Translations under genes and position numbers: made by a program
Shown here: one piece after another, positions 8,910 through 16,362 of the stretch
Numbering within the stretch: the stretch's first letter is position 1
Layout of the letters: each line of letters begins with the position of its first letter
Notes under the pieces: generated by a model
Database searches by the model: none
Told to the model about the DNA's origin: nothing
Seen by the model: only the letters and a program-made list of their open reading frames with translations
Assembly (NCBI GenBank): GCA_949283215.1
Contig: CASDSC010000108.1
Location: 1-36,579 of the forward strand
Length of the DNA stretch: 36,579 nucleotides
Direction: 5' to 3'
From: an uncultured Alistipes sp.
GTDB taxonomy: Bacteria; Bacteroidota; Bacteroidia; Bacteroidales; Rikenellaceae

Positions 8910-9085
8910 GTTAAGGCAGGTCTTCTGACTTGTCCCCGTTTATCGCGCCTTCCCAGTATGAACCAGTGGCAAAGATGTGGATAAACAATACTCCCTCAGG
9001 AGAGGACTTACAGCAGCGAGTACTGTTCCGGATTTTCACCGGATTCCCTTTTCATTTGTCCGGCATGCCGGACAAAAACCTTGAC
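8910..9085 (-). promoter_or_regulatory. Cobalamin (AdoCbl) riboswitch aptamer
   Basis: On the minus strand the conserved cobalamin-aptamer segments appear in order: GGGAATCCGGTGAAAATCC, the CGCTGCTGTAAG core, GCCACTG, TGGGAAGGCG and finally the B12 box AGTCAGAAGACCTGCC (8915-8930). A P1 stem can be drawn between GTCAAGG (9079-9085) and CCTTAAC (8910-8916) with one mismatch. A 22-base perfect palindrome at 9055-9076 forms the stem after P1. Binding of cobalamin normally represses the downstream transport genes. The aptamer begins within about 5 bases of the predicted transcription start. Its target is the lipoprotein/btuB operon extending to about 1659 and perhaps 213. Confidence 0.96.
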
Positions 9086-9089
9086 GCTG

Positions 9090-9097
9090 CAAAGGTA
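9090..9097 (-). promoter_or_regulatory. -7 promoter box of the B12 operon
   Basis: TACCTTTG on the minus strand is an exact match to the Bacteroidetes -7 consensus TAnnTTTG. It lies 5 bases before the 5' arm of riboswitch helix P1, which puts the transcription start at about 9083-9086. I see no TTG at the usual -33 spacing; that region is occupied instead by the palindrome at 9115-9132. Confidence 0.75.
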
Positions 9098-9114
9098 GTC
9101 ATGTTTTTAATATA

Positions 9115-9132
9115 TTGTTATCGCGATAACAA
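9115..9132. promoter_or_regulatory. 18-bp perfect palindrome upstream of the riboswitch promoter, candidate operator
   Basis: The sequence TTGTTATCGCGATAACAA is a perfect 18-bp inverted repeat. It starts 17 bases upstream of the -7 box at 9090-9097, covering roughly -25 to -42 of the B12 operon promoter. Such a site could bind a dimeric activator or repressor. No regulator is identified; the TetR gene starting at 9434 is the nearest candidate but its own putative site has a different sequence. Confidence 0.4.
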
Positions 9133-9381
9133 AAAAGTTCTGATGGGATAAAAAACAGGAAGTTGATCGATGTGATTTTTTATGATATCTTTCAGATTTA
9201 CATTAAATTAATAGGCTGTACGATTCTTGCTCTATCTGTTGGCATAGAAAGTAAGTTGTCTTTTGCCTATGTCCCCCATGTGCAGAAAGTAAATTCCTTG
9301 TTGCCAATACATTGCTAAAAAACGGTCACTAAAAATTCGGTCATAATTGCATGTTAGCGGTGAAGAAGAAAAAATATTCAT
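9133..9381. other. Divergent intergenic stretch, no gene seen
   Basis: This is the AT-rich spacer between the B12 promoter (minus) and the efflux operon promoter (plus). I found no convincing ORF, hairpin terminator or RNA gene in it. An open frame on the minus strand (9232-9525) runs antisense into the TetR gene and looks like chance. Confidence 0.4.
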
Positions 9382-9420
9382 TATGTTTGCATTAACAATA
9401 TTGTTAAATAATATTGTTAA
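9382..9420 (+). promoter_or_regulatory. Efflux operon promoter with overlapping TetR-type operator
   Basis: TATGTTTG (9382-9389) matches the TAnnTTTG -7 box exactly. Three bases later lies a perfect 16-bp palindrome, TTAACAATATTGTTAA (9392-9407), which would cover the transcription start. Its right half AATATTGTTAA is repeated at 9410-9420, 13 bases further on. The position, size and symmetry fit autorepression by the TetR protein encoded immediately downstream. That role is inferred. Confidence 0.6.
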
Positions 9421-9433
9421 TTTTGGGTTGTGT

Positions 9434-10060
9434 ATGAGAGAAATGAAACAGTTAACTACGGAACAACGGATTTTAGAAGCAGCAGAGGAAGAGTTTCTTA
9501 TCAAAGGGTTTGACGGTGCACGCACTACGACGATTGCCGAAAAGGCTGGTGTGACACACGCAATGCTACATTACTATTTTCGGACCAAAGAACAACTTTT
9601 CGAACGCATTGTGGCAAAAAATTCGTCCATCATCGTACAGACGATGATTGCAGCTATGGGGGATCCGCAGAAGCCTGTTATTGAACGTATCAGGTCGGGC
9701 GTTGTATCCCATTTTGATTTGATTGTAGCCCATCCTTTATTGCCTCGCTTTTTTCTGAACGAGATTATTTTGCGGCCCGAAAGGTATCACATGCTGTATG
9801 CTAATCTGAAAGAGAAGATTGCGACGTTGTTCTCCAATCTGCAAGCGGAGGTCGATCAAGCAGCGGCTCGCGGGGAAATGGAATCGGTAGATGTACGGAA
9901 ACTGTTCATGAGTATTGTTTCGCTTAATGTGTTTCCGTTTATAACACAATTATTTGCGATGCCTTTGTTGGGAGATCCTGGAGATGATTTCAAAAAATTT
10001 CTTGAGGATCGTAAAGCTGAAAATTTAGAGCTAATCATGCGCAGAATAAAAAAACAGTGA
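9434..10060 (+). CDS. TetR/AcrR family repressor of the efflux operon
   Basis: About 208 residues. The N-terminal helix-turn-helix is typical of TetR (EQRILEAAEEEF, then TTTIAEKAGVTHAMLHYYFRTKEQLF at about residues 10-60); the helical C-terminal half is the ligand and dimer domain. I chose the ATG at 9434; an ATG at 9443 is equally possible. An upstream ATG at 9347 would add a stretch that contains the promoter box and palindrome and is rejected. The stop is 3 bases before the TolC-family gene, so regulator and pump form one transcript. E. coli CecR (YbiH) regulates the related YbhGFSR exporter in the same way. The inducing ligand cannot be read from the sequence. Confidence 0.9.
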   Translation: MREMKQLTTEQRILEAAEEEFLIKGFDGARTTTIAEKAGVTHAMLHYYFRTKEQLFERIVAKNSSIIVQTMIAAMGDPQKPVIERIRSGVVSHFDLIVAHPLLPRFFLNEIILRPERYHMLYANLKEKIATLFSNLQAEVDQAAARGEMESVDVRKLFMSIVSLNVFPFITQLFAMPLLGDPGDDFKKFLEDRKAENLELIMRRIKKQ

Positions 10061-10063
10061 GTC

Positions 10064-11341
10064 ATGAGGTCATTTGTTTTCTGTTTGTTGCTGGCCGTTC
10101 AGACGTTGTATGTCGAAGGACAGTCGTTAGAAGAGTGCCGTCGTTTGGCACGGGAACATTATCCCGAGATCAGTCAGTATGGCTTGATTGCGCAAACCGA
10201 ACAGTATGATTTGTCGAATGCTGCAAAAGCATGGATTCCTCAGGTTTCATTGTCGGGGCAGGCTACCTGGCAGTCTGCCACACCGACCTATCCGGAGATT
10301 TTTGGGGCTATCCTGTCGGAAAAAGGTGTGGATATGTCCGGTATCCGTAAAGATCAATACAAGGTGGCTGTCGATATTTCACAGACCCTATGGGATGGTG
10401 GACAGTCGAAAGTGAATCGAGCTCTAATCGATGCGGAGGCGGCAGAACAGCGTCATCGAGTGGATGTTGATTTGTATGCTCTACAGTCAAGGGTGGATGA
10501 TCTCTATTTTGGAATTCTTCTCTTAGATGAACGGGTAGCCCAGACTCAGGCGCAGATCGTGTTGCTCGAGAATAACTTGTCGCGCATTCGGACCTGTTTG
10601 CGGAATGGAGTGGCAATGCAATCGGATGTAGATGCTGTGGAAGCAGAACTGCTTTCGGCCCGGCAGACGATGTTGCAGGTCGAAGCGTCTCGTGCGAGTT
10701 ACAGACGCATGCTGGAGATTTTTATTGGGAGGCCTTTGGACCAGGTACGGCTGGAACGTCCGGCTATGCCAGAGGTGGCTGACCGTTCGTTGCGGCGGCC
10801 TGAATTGGGCCTGTTAGATGCGCAAGCTCAAACAATTGATATACGCCGCAGAGCAATTACAAGTTCGTTGATGCCGCGGTTTAGTGCGTTTGCCCAAGGC
10901 TATTATGGATATCCGGGTCTGGATATGTTCAAAAGCATGATGTCACCTGGATGGACTGTGAATGCCATGGTCGGTGTCCGGATGTCATGGAATATAGGGG
11001 CGTTTTACACTAAACGGAATAGCCTGGGAAAACTTAATGCGGCCCAGCGTCAGATTGATATACGACGGGACGTATTTGCATTTAATACGCGATTGCAGAC
11101 GGCACAGGAGGAGGGTGAAATTGAACGGTTGCGACAGGTGATTGAATCGGACGGACAGATCGTCGAGTTGCGTCGCTCGGTTCGGATGGCTGCCGAATCT
11201 CAACTCGAGAACGGTGTAATCGAAACGACGGATCTGCTTCGCAAGATTACAGAAGAGACTTCGGCGGCGCTCAACCGGAGTACCCACGAGATTGAACTTT
11301 TGAAAACAATCTATGAGTTGAAATATGTTTTAAATCAATAG
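10064..11341 (+). CDS. TolC-family outer membrane efflux protein
   Basis: This 425-residue protein has a signal peptide (residues 1-19, ending VEGQS) and two long alpha-helical repeats characteristic of TolC/OEP channels, for example SLEECRRLAREHYPEI at the N-terminus, DVDAVEAELLSARQ in the middle and ENGVIETTDLLRKITEE near the end. It would form the trimeric outer-membrane duct through which the inner-membrane ABC exporter discharges substrate. It sits 3 bases after the TetR stop and 3 bases before the adaptor gene, within a tightly packed operon. In E. coli the Ybh exporter borrows TolC from elsewhere; here a dedicated channel is encoded in the operon. The family is clear; the transported compound is not. 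Confidence 0.92.
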   Translation: MRSFVFCLLLAVQTLYVEGQSLEECRRLAREHYPEISQYGLIAQTEQYDLSNAAKAWIPQVSLSGQATWQSATPTYPEIFGAILSEKGVDMSGIRKDQYKVAVDISQTLWDGGQSKVNRALIDAEAAEQRHRVDVDLYALQSRVDDLYFGILLLDERVAQTQAQIVLLENNLSRIRTCLRNGVAMQSDVDAVEAELLSARQTMLQVEASRASYRRMLEIFIGRPLDQVRLERPAMPEVADRSLRRPELGLLDAQAQTIDIRRRAITSSLMPRFSAFAQGYYGYPGLDMFKSMMSPGWTVNAMVGVRMSWNIGAFYTKRNSLGKLNAAQRQIDIRRDVFAFNTRLQTAQEEGEIERLRQVIESDGQIVELRRSVRMAAESQLENGVIETTDLLRKITEETSAALNRSTHEIELLKTIYELKYVLNQ

Positions 11342-11344
11342 ATC

Positions 11345-12229
11345 ATGAAACGACTTATCTATATTGCTGTGGTGCTATTGTGCGTGTCGTGCAGTACGCA
11401 AACGGTATTCGATGCACAAGGTACGTTCGAGGCTACGGAGGTCGTTGTCTCATCTGAGGCAACAGGACGGATTCTGGATTTCGACATTGACGAAGGTATG
11501 CTGATCGAGGTTGGTTCTACGATTGGAACGATAGACAGTGTCCAGCTTGATCTGCAGCGTAAGCAGCTCCTAGCACAACAGACGGCATTACTCGGTAGCC
11601 GTCCTGATGTCAAGGCACAGGTGGCGTCTCTCCGTGCGCAGATCGAGAAACAGGAGTGTGAACGGAATCGAGTGTGTAATATGCTGCGCGATGGGGCGGC
11701 GACACAGAAACAATTGGATGACATTGATGCCCAGATTCGCATTTTGGAGAGTCAGCTTTCCGCCACATTGTCGGCCCTGGACAAAAATACCGCATCCATC
11801 GATGGGAATGCAGCTGCCATGGAGGCTCAGATTGCTGCATTGGATGACCGTATTGCCAAATGCCGCATTGTGTCGCCCATTACGGGGGTGGTATTGTCTA
11901 AGTATGCCGAAGCGGGAGAGTTTGCTGCAGTGGGTAAACCTATGTTGAAGATTGCCGATCTGGATCATATCTACCTGCGTGCTTATTTTACGTCTGATCA
12001 ATTGGCTTCGATACGGATCGGTGATAGGGTGACTGTGACGGCGGATTTTGGAGGGGAGGCACGATATGATTATGAGGGCCGAATTATATGGATCGCGTCG
12101 GAGAGTGAATTTACTCCGAAAACAGTTCAAACAAAAGATTCGCGGGCCAATCTGGTGTATGCCGTTAAAATAGCTGTCAAAAATGACGGCCGCCTGAAGA
12201 TCGGACTTGCGGGAGAGGTGAAACTTTGA
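11345..12229 (+). CDS. HlyD/YbhG-type periplasmic adaptor lipoprotein
   Basis: A 294-residue membrane fusion protein. It has a signal peptide with lipobox (LLCVSCS), a biotinyl-lipoyl half-domain (TFEATEVVVSSEATGRI), a long coiled-coil hairpin (about residues 60-165: LQRKQLLAQQTALLG, then QLDDIDAQIRILESQLS), the second lipoyl half (CRIVSPITGVVLSKYAEAGEF) and a beta-barrel domain (LRAYFTSDQLASIRIGDRV). Length and arrangement match YbhG, the adaptor that joins ABC-2 permeases to the outer-membrane duct. The stop lies one base before the first ATPase start, so translation is probably coupled. Confidence 0.9.
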   Translation: MKRLIYIAVVLLCVSCSTQTVFDAQGTFEATEVVVSSEATGRILDFDIDEGMLIEVGSTIGTIDSVQLDLQRKQLLAQQTALLGSRPDVKAQVASLRAQIEKQECERNRVCNMLRDGAATQKQLDDIDAQIRILESQLSATLSALDKNTASIDGNAAAMEAQIAALDDRIAKCRIVSPITGVVLSKYAEAGEFAAVGKPMLKIADLDHIYLRAYFTSDQLASIRIGDRVTVTADFGGEARYDYEGRIIWIASESEFTPKTVQTKDSRANLVYAVKIAVKNDGRLKIGLAGEVKL

Positions 12230-12230
12230 C

Positions 12231-13130
12231 ATGGAAGCCATCGAAATATACGATATCTCGAAAAGTTTCGGGCCGGTACATGCGCTTGAATCCGTTTCGT
12301 TTACGGTTCGAGCCGGCGAGTTATTCGGACTTATCGGACCGGATGGTGCAGGGAAAACGACTCTTTTCCGTCTGCTGACGACACTATTGATTCCTGATCG
12401 TGGAACGGCGCGGGTTGGCGGTTACGATATCGTAGCGGATTATCGGGCGATTCGGTCTTGTGTAGGGTATATGCCTGGGCGATTTTCGCTCTATCCGGAT
12501 CTGACGGTAGAGGAAAATTTAAATTTCTTTGCGGCTTTGTTTGGCGTGACAGTCGCGCAATCGTACAATCTTGTCGCTCCCATATATCGGCAGATTGAGC
12601 CCTTTAAGAACCGACGTGCAGGGAAATTATCGGGCGGTATGAAACAGAAACTCGCCTTATCATGTGCATTGATCCATCGTCCGCAGATTTTATTCCTGGA
12701 TGAGCCTACGACAGGGGTCGATGCTGTGTCCCGAAGTGAATTTTGGAATATGTTGTCAGACTTGCGGCAACGGGGGATCACTATTCTTGTGTCGACCCCC
12801 TACATGGATGAGGCGTCGCGTTGTGACCGGATAGCACTCTGTAATGAAGGGCGTATTATGGGGATCGATACCCCTCGGGGTATTGTCCATCAATACGATA
12901 CGGAACTCTATGCGGTCCGGGCCCATAATATGTACGCATTGCTCGAGGAGGCTCGCAAGGTCGAAGGTGTTGACGCGTGTTATCCGTTTGGTGAGGCACA
13001 TCATCTTGTGGCAGGGTTGGGGTTCGACAGCGGACACTTTGCCGAAAGGTTGGGTTTCCTTGACGGTTTGCATATCGAACCGGTTGCACCGACGATTGAG
13101 GACGTTTTTATTAAATTGATGAAACGATGA
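12231..13130 (+). CDS. ABC transporter ATPase, first of a pair (YbhF N-terminal half equivalent)
   Basis: 299 residues with Walker A GPDGAGKTT (residues 36-44), an intact signature LSGGM (133-137) and Walker B with catalytic Glu (LFLDEPTTGVD). Two catalytic positions are altered: the Q-loop reads GYMPGRF, with Gly83 where Gln is expected, and the H-loop reads STPYMDEA, with Pro190 replacing His. Its own nucleotide site is therefore probably impaired, while its intact signature can serve the partner ATPase (13127-13867). E. coli YbhF joins two such domains in one chain; here they are separate genes overlapping by 4 bases (ATGA). It would act as a heterodimer under the two ABC-2 permeases downstream. 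Confidence 0.92.
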   Translation: MEAIEIYDISKSFGPVHALESVSFTVRAGELFGLIGPDGAGKTTLFRLLTTLLIPDRGTARVGGYDIVADYRAIRSCVGYMPGRFSLYPDLTVEENLNFFAALFGVTVAQSYNLVAPIYRQIEPFKNRRAGKLSGGMKQKLALSCALIHRPQILFLDEPTTGVDAVSRSEFWNMLSDLRQRGITILVSTPYMDEASRCDRIALCNEGRIMGIDTPRGIVHQYDTELYAVRAHNMYALLEEARKVEGVDACYPFGEAHHLVAGLGFDSGHFAERLGFLDGLHIEPVAPTIEDVFIKLMKR

Positions 13131-13867
13131 ACGATGTGGTCATTTCGGTTCGGGAACTGACGAAGCGATTCGGCGATTTCATTGCCGTCAATCGGATTAG
13201 TTTTGACGTACCCCGTGGCGAGATTTTTGGTTTCCTTGGGGCCAATGGTGCGGGGAAAACGACAGCCATGCGTATGTTGTGCGGTTTGAGTTATCCGAGC
13301 GCTGGGAGCGGTACGGTCGCCGGGTATGACATAAGGTGTGAGAGCGAGCGGATCAAGCGTTGTATAGGGTACATGAGTCAACGTTTCTCGCTTTATAATG
13401 ATTTGACTGTCCGGGAAAACATGTTGCTGTTCGCGGGTATATACGGGTTGTCGAGACGAGAGGCTTTGGCCGGAAGTGAGAGGATGCTTGGAAAATTGGA
13501 TTTTGTCTCGGAAGGAGATACGCTGGTTGGCTCACTGCCGTTGGGATGGAAACAAAAACTTTCATTTGCCATCGCGACACTGCATAGCCCCGAGGTTGTG
13601 TTTCTGGATGAGCCGACGGGAGGGGTTGATCCGGTCACGCGCCGCCAGTTTTGGGAGATGATATACGAAGCAGCGAGCCAGGGGACTACGATCTTTGTTA
13701 CGACGCATTATATGGATGAGGCTGAATATTGTTCCCGGGTATCGGTTATGGTTGATGGTGAGATACGGGCTCTCGATACACCGGCCCGGTTGAAACAACA
13801 GTATGCTGCGAACTCGATGGATGAAGTGTTCCGTATCTTGGCTCGTGGCGCAAAGCGGGGGGAATAG
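13127..13867 (+). CDS. ABC transporter ATPase, second of a pair (YbhF C-terminal half equivalent)
   Basis: 246 residues with Walker A GANGAGKTT (38-46), a normal Q-loop Gln85 (GYMSQRF), Walker B FLDEPTGGVD and a normal switch His194 (TTHYMDEA). The signature, however, is LPLGW (137-141) instead of LSGGQ. This is the reverse of the pattern in the upstream ATPase, so the pair would form one canonical site (this Walker A with the partner's LSGGM) and one degenerate site. The same LPLG variant is known to me from the C-terminal half of E. coli YbhF. The gene starts inside the stop of its partner and ends 3 bases before the first permease. Confidence 0.92.
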   Translation: MNDVVISVRELTKRFGDFIAVNRISFDVPRGEIFGFLGANGAGKTTAMRMLCGLSYPSAGSGTVAGYDIRCESERIKRCIGYMSQRFSLYNDLTVRENMLLFAGIYGLSRREALAGSERMLGKLDFVSEGDTLVGSLPLGWKQKLSFAIATLHSPEVVFLDEPTGGVDPVTRRQFWEMIYEAASQGTTIFVTTHYMDEAEYCSRVSVMVDGEIRALDTPARLKQQYAANSMDEVFRILARGAKRGE

Positions 13868-13870
13868 AGT

Positions 13871-14965
13871 ATGCAAAACAATTTTCTTTCTTTTGTTAAA
13901 AAGGAGTCGTTACATATTCTCCGCGATAGTCGTACGATGTTGATCGTCATGCTTATCCCGGTCGTTCTGATGGTGTTGTTCGGATTCGCCATATCGACCG
14001 AGGTCAACAATATTAAGGTTGCGGTAGTCGCTCCGAATCGGACGGATGCAATCCGTAAAGCGGTAACCCAACTTGCACAAAACGACTATTTTTCATTTTA
14101 TGGTTATATATCTAATGATCAGGTAGATAAAAAACTGCGTTCGGGAGAGGTCAATGCCGTTGTTCTGTTTGTTCCTGATTATGAACGTCGCATGGTCGAT
14201 GTCGGTTCAGGAGTTTCGGGTTCTCCCGTCATCCAATTGATTCTGGACGCATCGAATGTCAATACTGCCGGAGCTGCATCGGGTTATTTGCAGAGTATTC
14301 TTTGGGGGCCGGTATCGCAACAAACTCTGTTTGAGACACGCATGTTGTTCAATCCACAGATGAAAAGTGCATTTAATTTTGTCCCGGGTATTATGGGATT
14401 GATCTTTATACTGGTTTGTGCCATGATGACCTCTGTTTCGATTGTGCGCGAAAAAGAAATGGGTACGATGGAAGTCCTGTTGGTGTCCCCGGTCCGTCCA
14501 TTCAAGATTATTATGGCCAAGATGATACCGTATTTTGCTATATCTTGTATTGTGCTGCTTTTAATTTTGTTCTTGGCTCATTATCTACTTGGGGTGCCGA
14601 TGAGCGGCGGAGTCTGGGGAATTTTGTCGCTGTCGATGCTCTATCTTGTGCTGTCGTTATCCCTTGGGCTCCTGGTTTCGACGATTGCTCAGACGCAGGT
14701 TGCCGCTCTGCTTATTTCGGCTATGGTGATGATGATGCCCATTCTGATGCTTTCCGGAATGCTTTTCCCGATAGAGAATCTGCCAAAGTTTTTTCAGGTT
14801 GTATCTACGCTCATTCCCGCCCGTTGGTATATTGATGCTGTGCGGAAAATGATGATTCAAGGAGTTCCGATCGCCGAGGTGTGGTCCAATTGTGCTATTT
14901 TGTTCGGAATGACCGTTTTGCTTCTGGGTGTGTCGTTCAAAAAGTTCAACGATAAATTGGAATAG
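13871..14965 (+). CDS. ABC-2 type permease (YbhS-like)
   Basis: 364 residues. An N-terminal cytoplasmic segment (FVKKESLHILRDSRTML) and one membrane helix are followed by a large extracytoplasmic domain (about residues 45-170). A cluster of five hydrophobic helices comes after it (GIMGLIFILVCAMMTSVSIV; then IPYFAISCIVLLLILFLAHY and others), with the family motif REKEMGTMEVLLVSPVRP between them. This is the standard topology of ABC-2 exporters of the YhhJ/YbhS group. It would pair with the next gene to form the heteromeric membrane channel. The operon context points to export of a drug-like or toxic hydrophobic compound; the substrate is unknown. Confidence 0.92.
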   Translation: MQNNFLSFVKKESLHILRDSRTMLIVMLIPVVLMVLFGFAISTEVNNIKVAVVAPNRTDAIRKAVTQLAQNDYFSFYGYISNDQVDKKLRSGEVNAVVLFVPDYERRMVDVGSGVSGSPVIQLILDASNVNTAGAASGYLQSILWGPVSQQTLFETRMLFNPQMKSAFNFVPGIMGLIFILVCAMMTSVSIVREKEMGTMEVLLVSPVRPFKIIMAKMIPYFAISCIVLLLILFLAHYLLGVPMSGGVWGILSLSMLYLVLSLSLGLLVSTIAQTQVAALLISAMVMMMPILMLSGMLFPIENLPKFFQVVSTLIPARWYIDAVRKMMIQGVPIAEVWSNCAILFGMTVLLLGVSFKKFNDKLE

Positions 14966-14969
14966 CGTT

Positions 14970-16073
14970 ATGAGGGCCTTTGTCGTTCTGTTAAAGAAAG
15001 AGTTTTTGCAGATTCGCCGCAATTCGTTTTTGCCGCGTTTGATCGTTGCGTTCCCCATCCTGGTTATGCTCATAATGCCGCTTATCATGACGATGGATGT
15101 GCGCAATGTCAATGTCGTTGTTGTCGATCAAGACCTCTCGACCATATCCCGGCGTATTGTGTCTCATATCGAAGCATCAGATTATTTTACGTTGATAGGT
15201 GTTACTTCAGAGTTCGAACGTGCGATGGGGTATCTGGAGAAAGGACTAGCAGATGTGATTGTTCAGATTCCTGATGATTTTGAGCGTTATGTGGCGAATT
15301 CGATGGCAGCAAAAATCAGTATTACCGCCAATGCAGTCGATGCGACGAAGGGTTCGATGGGAATGCAGTATCTGATACAGACCATTACACATACAATTTC
15401 GGAGGTACAAGAAGAATTGGGGTCCACCATGCTTTCCGATTTGGTTACGATCCAGAATCGGTTTAATCCAACGCTTGATTATCGGCACTATATGATTCCG
15501 GCCCTGATGATCATGTTGTTCATTCTGATCTGTGGATTTCTTCCTGCGCTCAGTATCGTTGGCGAGAAAGAGAGCGGGACCATTGAACAGATCAATGTCA
15601 CGCCGGTCAGCCGTCTGACCTTTATCTTGTCAAAACTGATCCCGTATTGGCTTATTGGACTTTTTGTACTAACGGTTGCTATGGGCATTGCTCGGCTGGT
15701 ATATGGATTGTCTCCTGAGGGATCGATCGGAGCCATTTATCTCAGTGCTGTTTTATTCATCCTGACCATTTCCGGATTCAGTCTTACCGTTGCGAATTTT
15801 TCGGAAACCATGCAGCAAACCATGTTTGTGATGTTTTTCTTCATTATGGTTTTCATGTTGATGAGCGGTCTGTTTACTCCTATCGATTCGATGCCGCAGT
15901 GGGCACAAAGATTCACGTTGGTATTACCACCCCGGTATTTTGTCGAGATTTTGCGTGCAGTATACTTGAAAGGGGCGACTCCAGTCGAGTTGTGGGGTTC
16001 TTATGTGGCGCTTGGGATTTTTGCAGTACTGTTCAATAGTCTGGCGGCAGTGACCTATAAAAAACAGATTTAG
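14970..16073 (+). CDS. ABC-2 type permease (YbhR-like)
   Basis: 367 residues with the same topology as the preceding permease: N-terminal LLKKEFLQIRRNSFLPRL, one helix, an extracytoplasmic domain with VVVDQDLSTISRRIV, then helices containing IVGEKESGTIEQINVTPVSR. The ATG at 14970 was chosen because it begins exactly at the conserved N-terminus, 4 bases after the previous stop; the longer frame up to 14928 overlaps the other permease and reads through its end. This is the last gene of the efflux operon. No strong terminator follows; only a weak long-loop inverted repeat near 16109-16148 is visible. Confidence 0.92.
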   Translation: MRAFVVLLKKEFLQIRRNSFLPRLIVAFPILVMLIMPLIMTMDVRNVNVVVVDQDLSTISRRIVSHIEASDYFTLIGVTSEFERAMGYLEKGLADVIVQIPDDFERYVANSMAAKISITANAVDATKGSMGMQYLIQTITHTISEVQEELGSTMLSDLVTIQNRFNPTLDYRHYMIPALMIMLFILICGFLPALSIVGEKESGTIEQINVTPVSRLTFILSKLIPYWLIGLFVLTVAMGIARLVYGLSPEGSIGAIYLSAVLFILTISGFSLTVANFSETMQQTMFVMFFFIMVFMLMSGLFTPIDSMPQWAQRFTLVLPPRYFVEILRAVYLKGATPVELWGSYVALGIFAVLFNSLAAVTYKKQI

Positions 16074-16362
16074 CGTTGATAGGGCATCTCGATTGCTTTT
16101 TGCATAGGTAGGCCGGGAATGATGGTGTTATGTGATGGGGGAGGCCTATTGTGTGGACATGGATGACTTTGAAAACGTAAGATTGTCCATCTATTTTATA
16201 GTAACTGTCTATTCTTTTGCAGAAGTCCAATCGTTTTATTTGTGTAATAAATCAGAATTGTATTTCTGAAAACCACGTAACAAGTTGCTGATTTCTCGTT
16301 AAATGAGTATAGGCAGAGCCTGTCAGTTGAAGTTTGACAGAAACTTTCTAACCTGAAATGAA
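16074..16362. other. Intergenic region between efflux operon and GH97 gene
   Basis: AT-rich spacer. I see no exact TAnnTTTG box, no strong terminator and no convincing small gene. TGTCAGTTGAAGTTTGACAG near 16321-16340 is a short interrupted inverted repeat about 20 bases before the GH97 start; its meaning is unclear. Confidence 0.4.

Noticed and set aside
16109-16148. Inverted repeat TAGGCC...GGCCTA after the efflux operon
   Set aside because: The stem is only 6 bp with a loop of about 28 bases and no T-run, so it is not a credible terminator.
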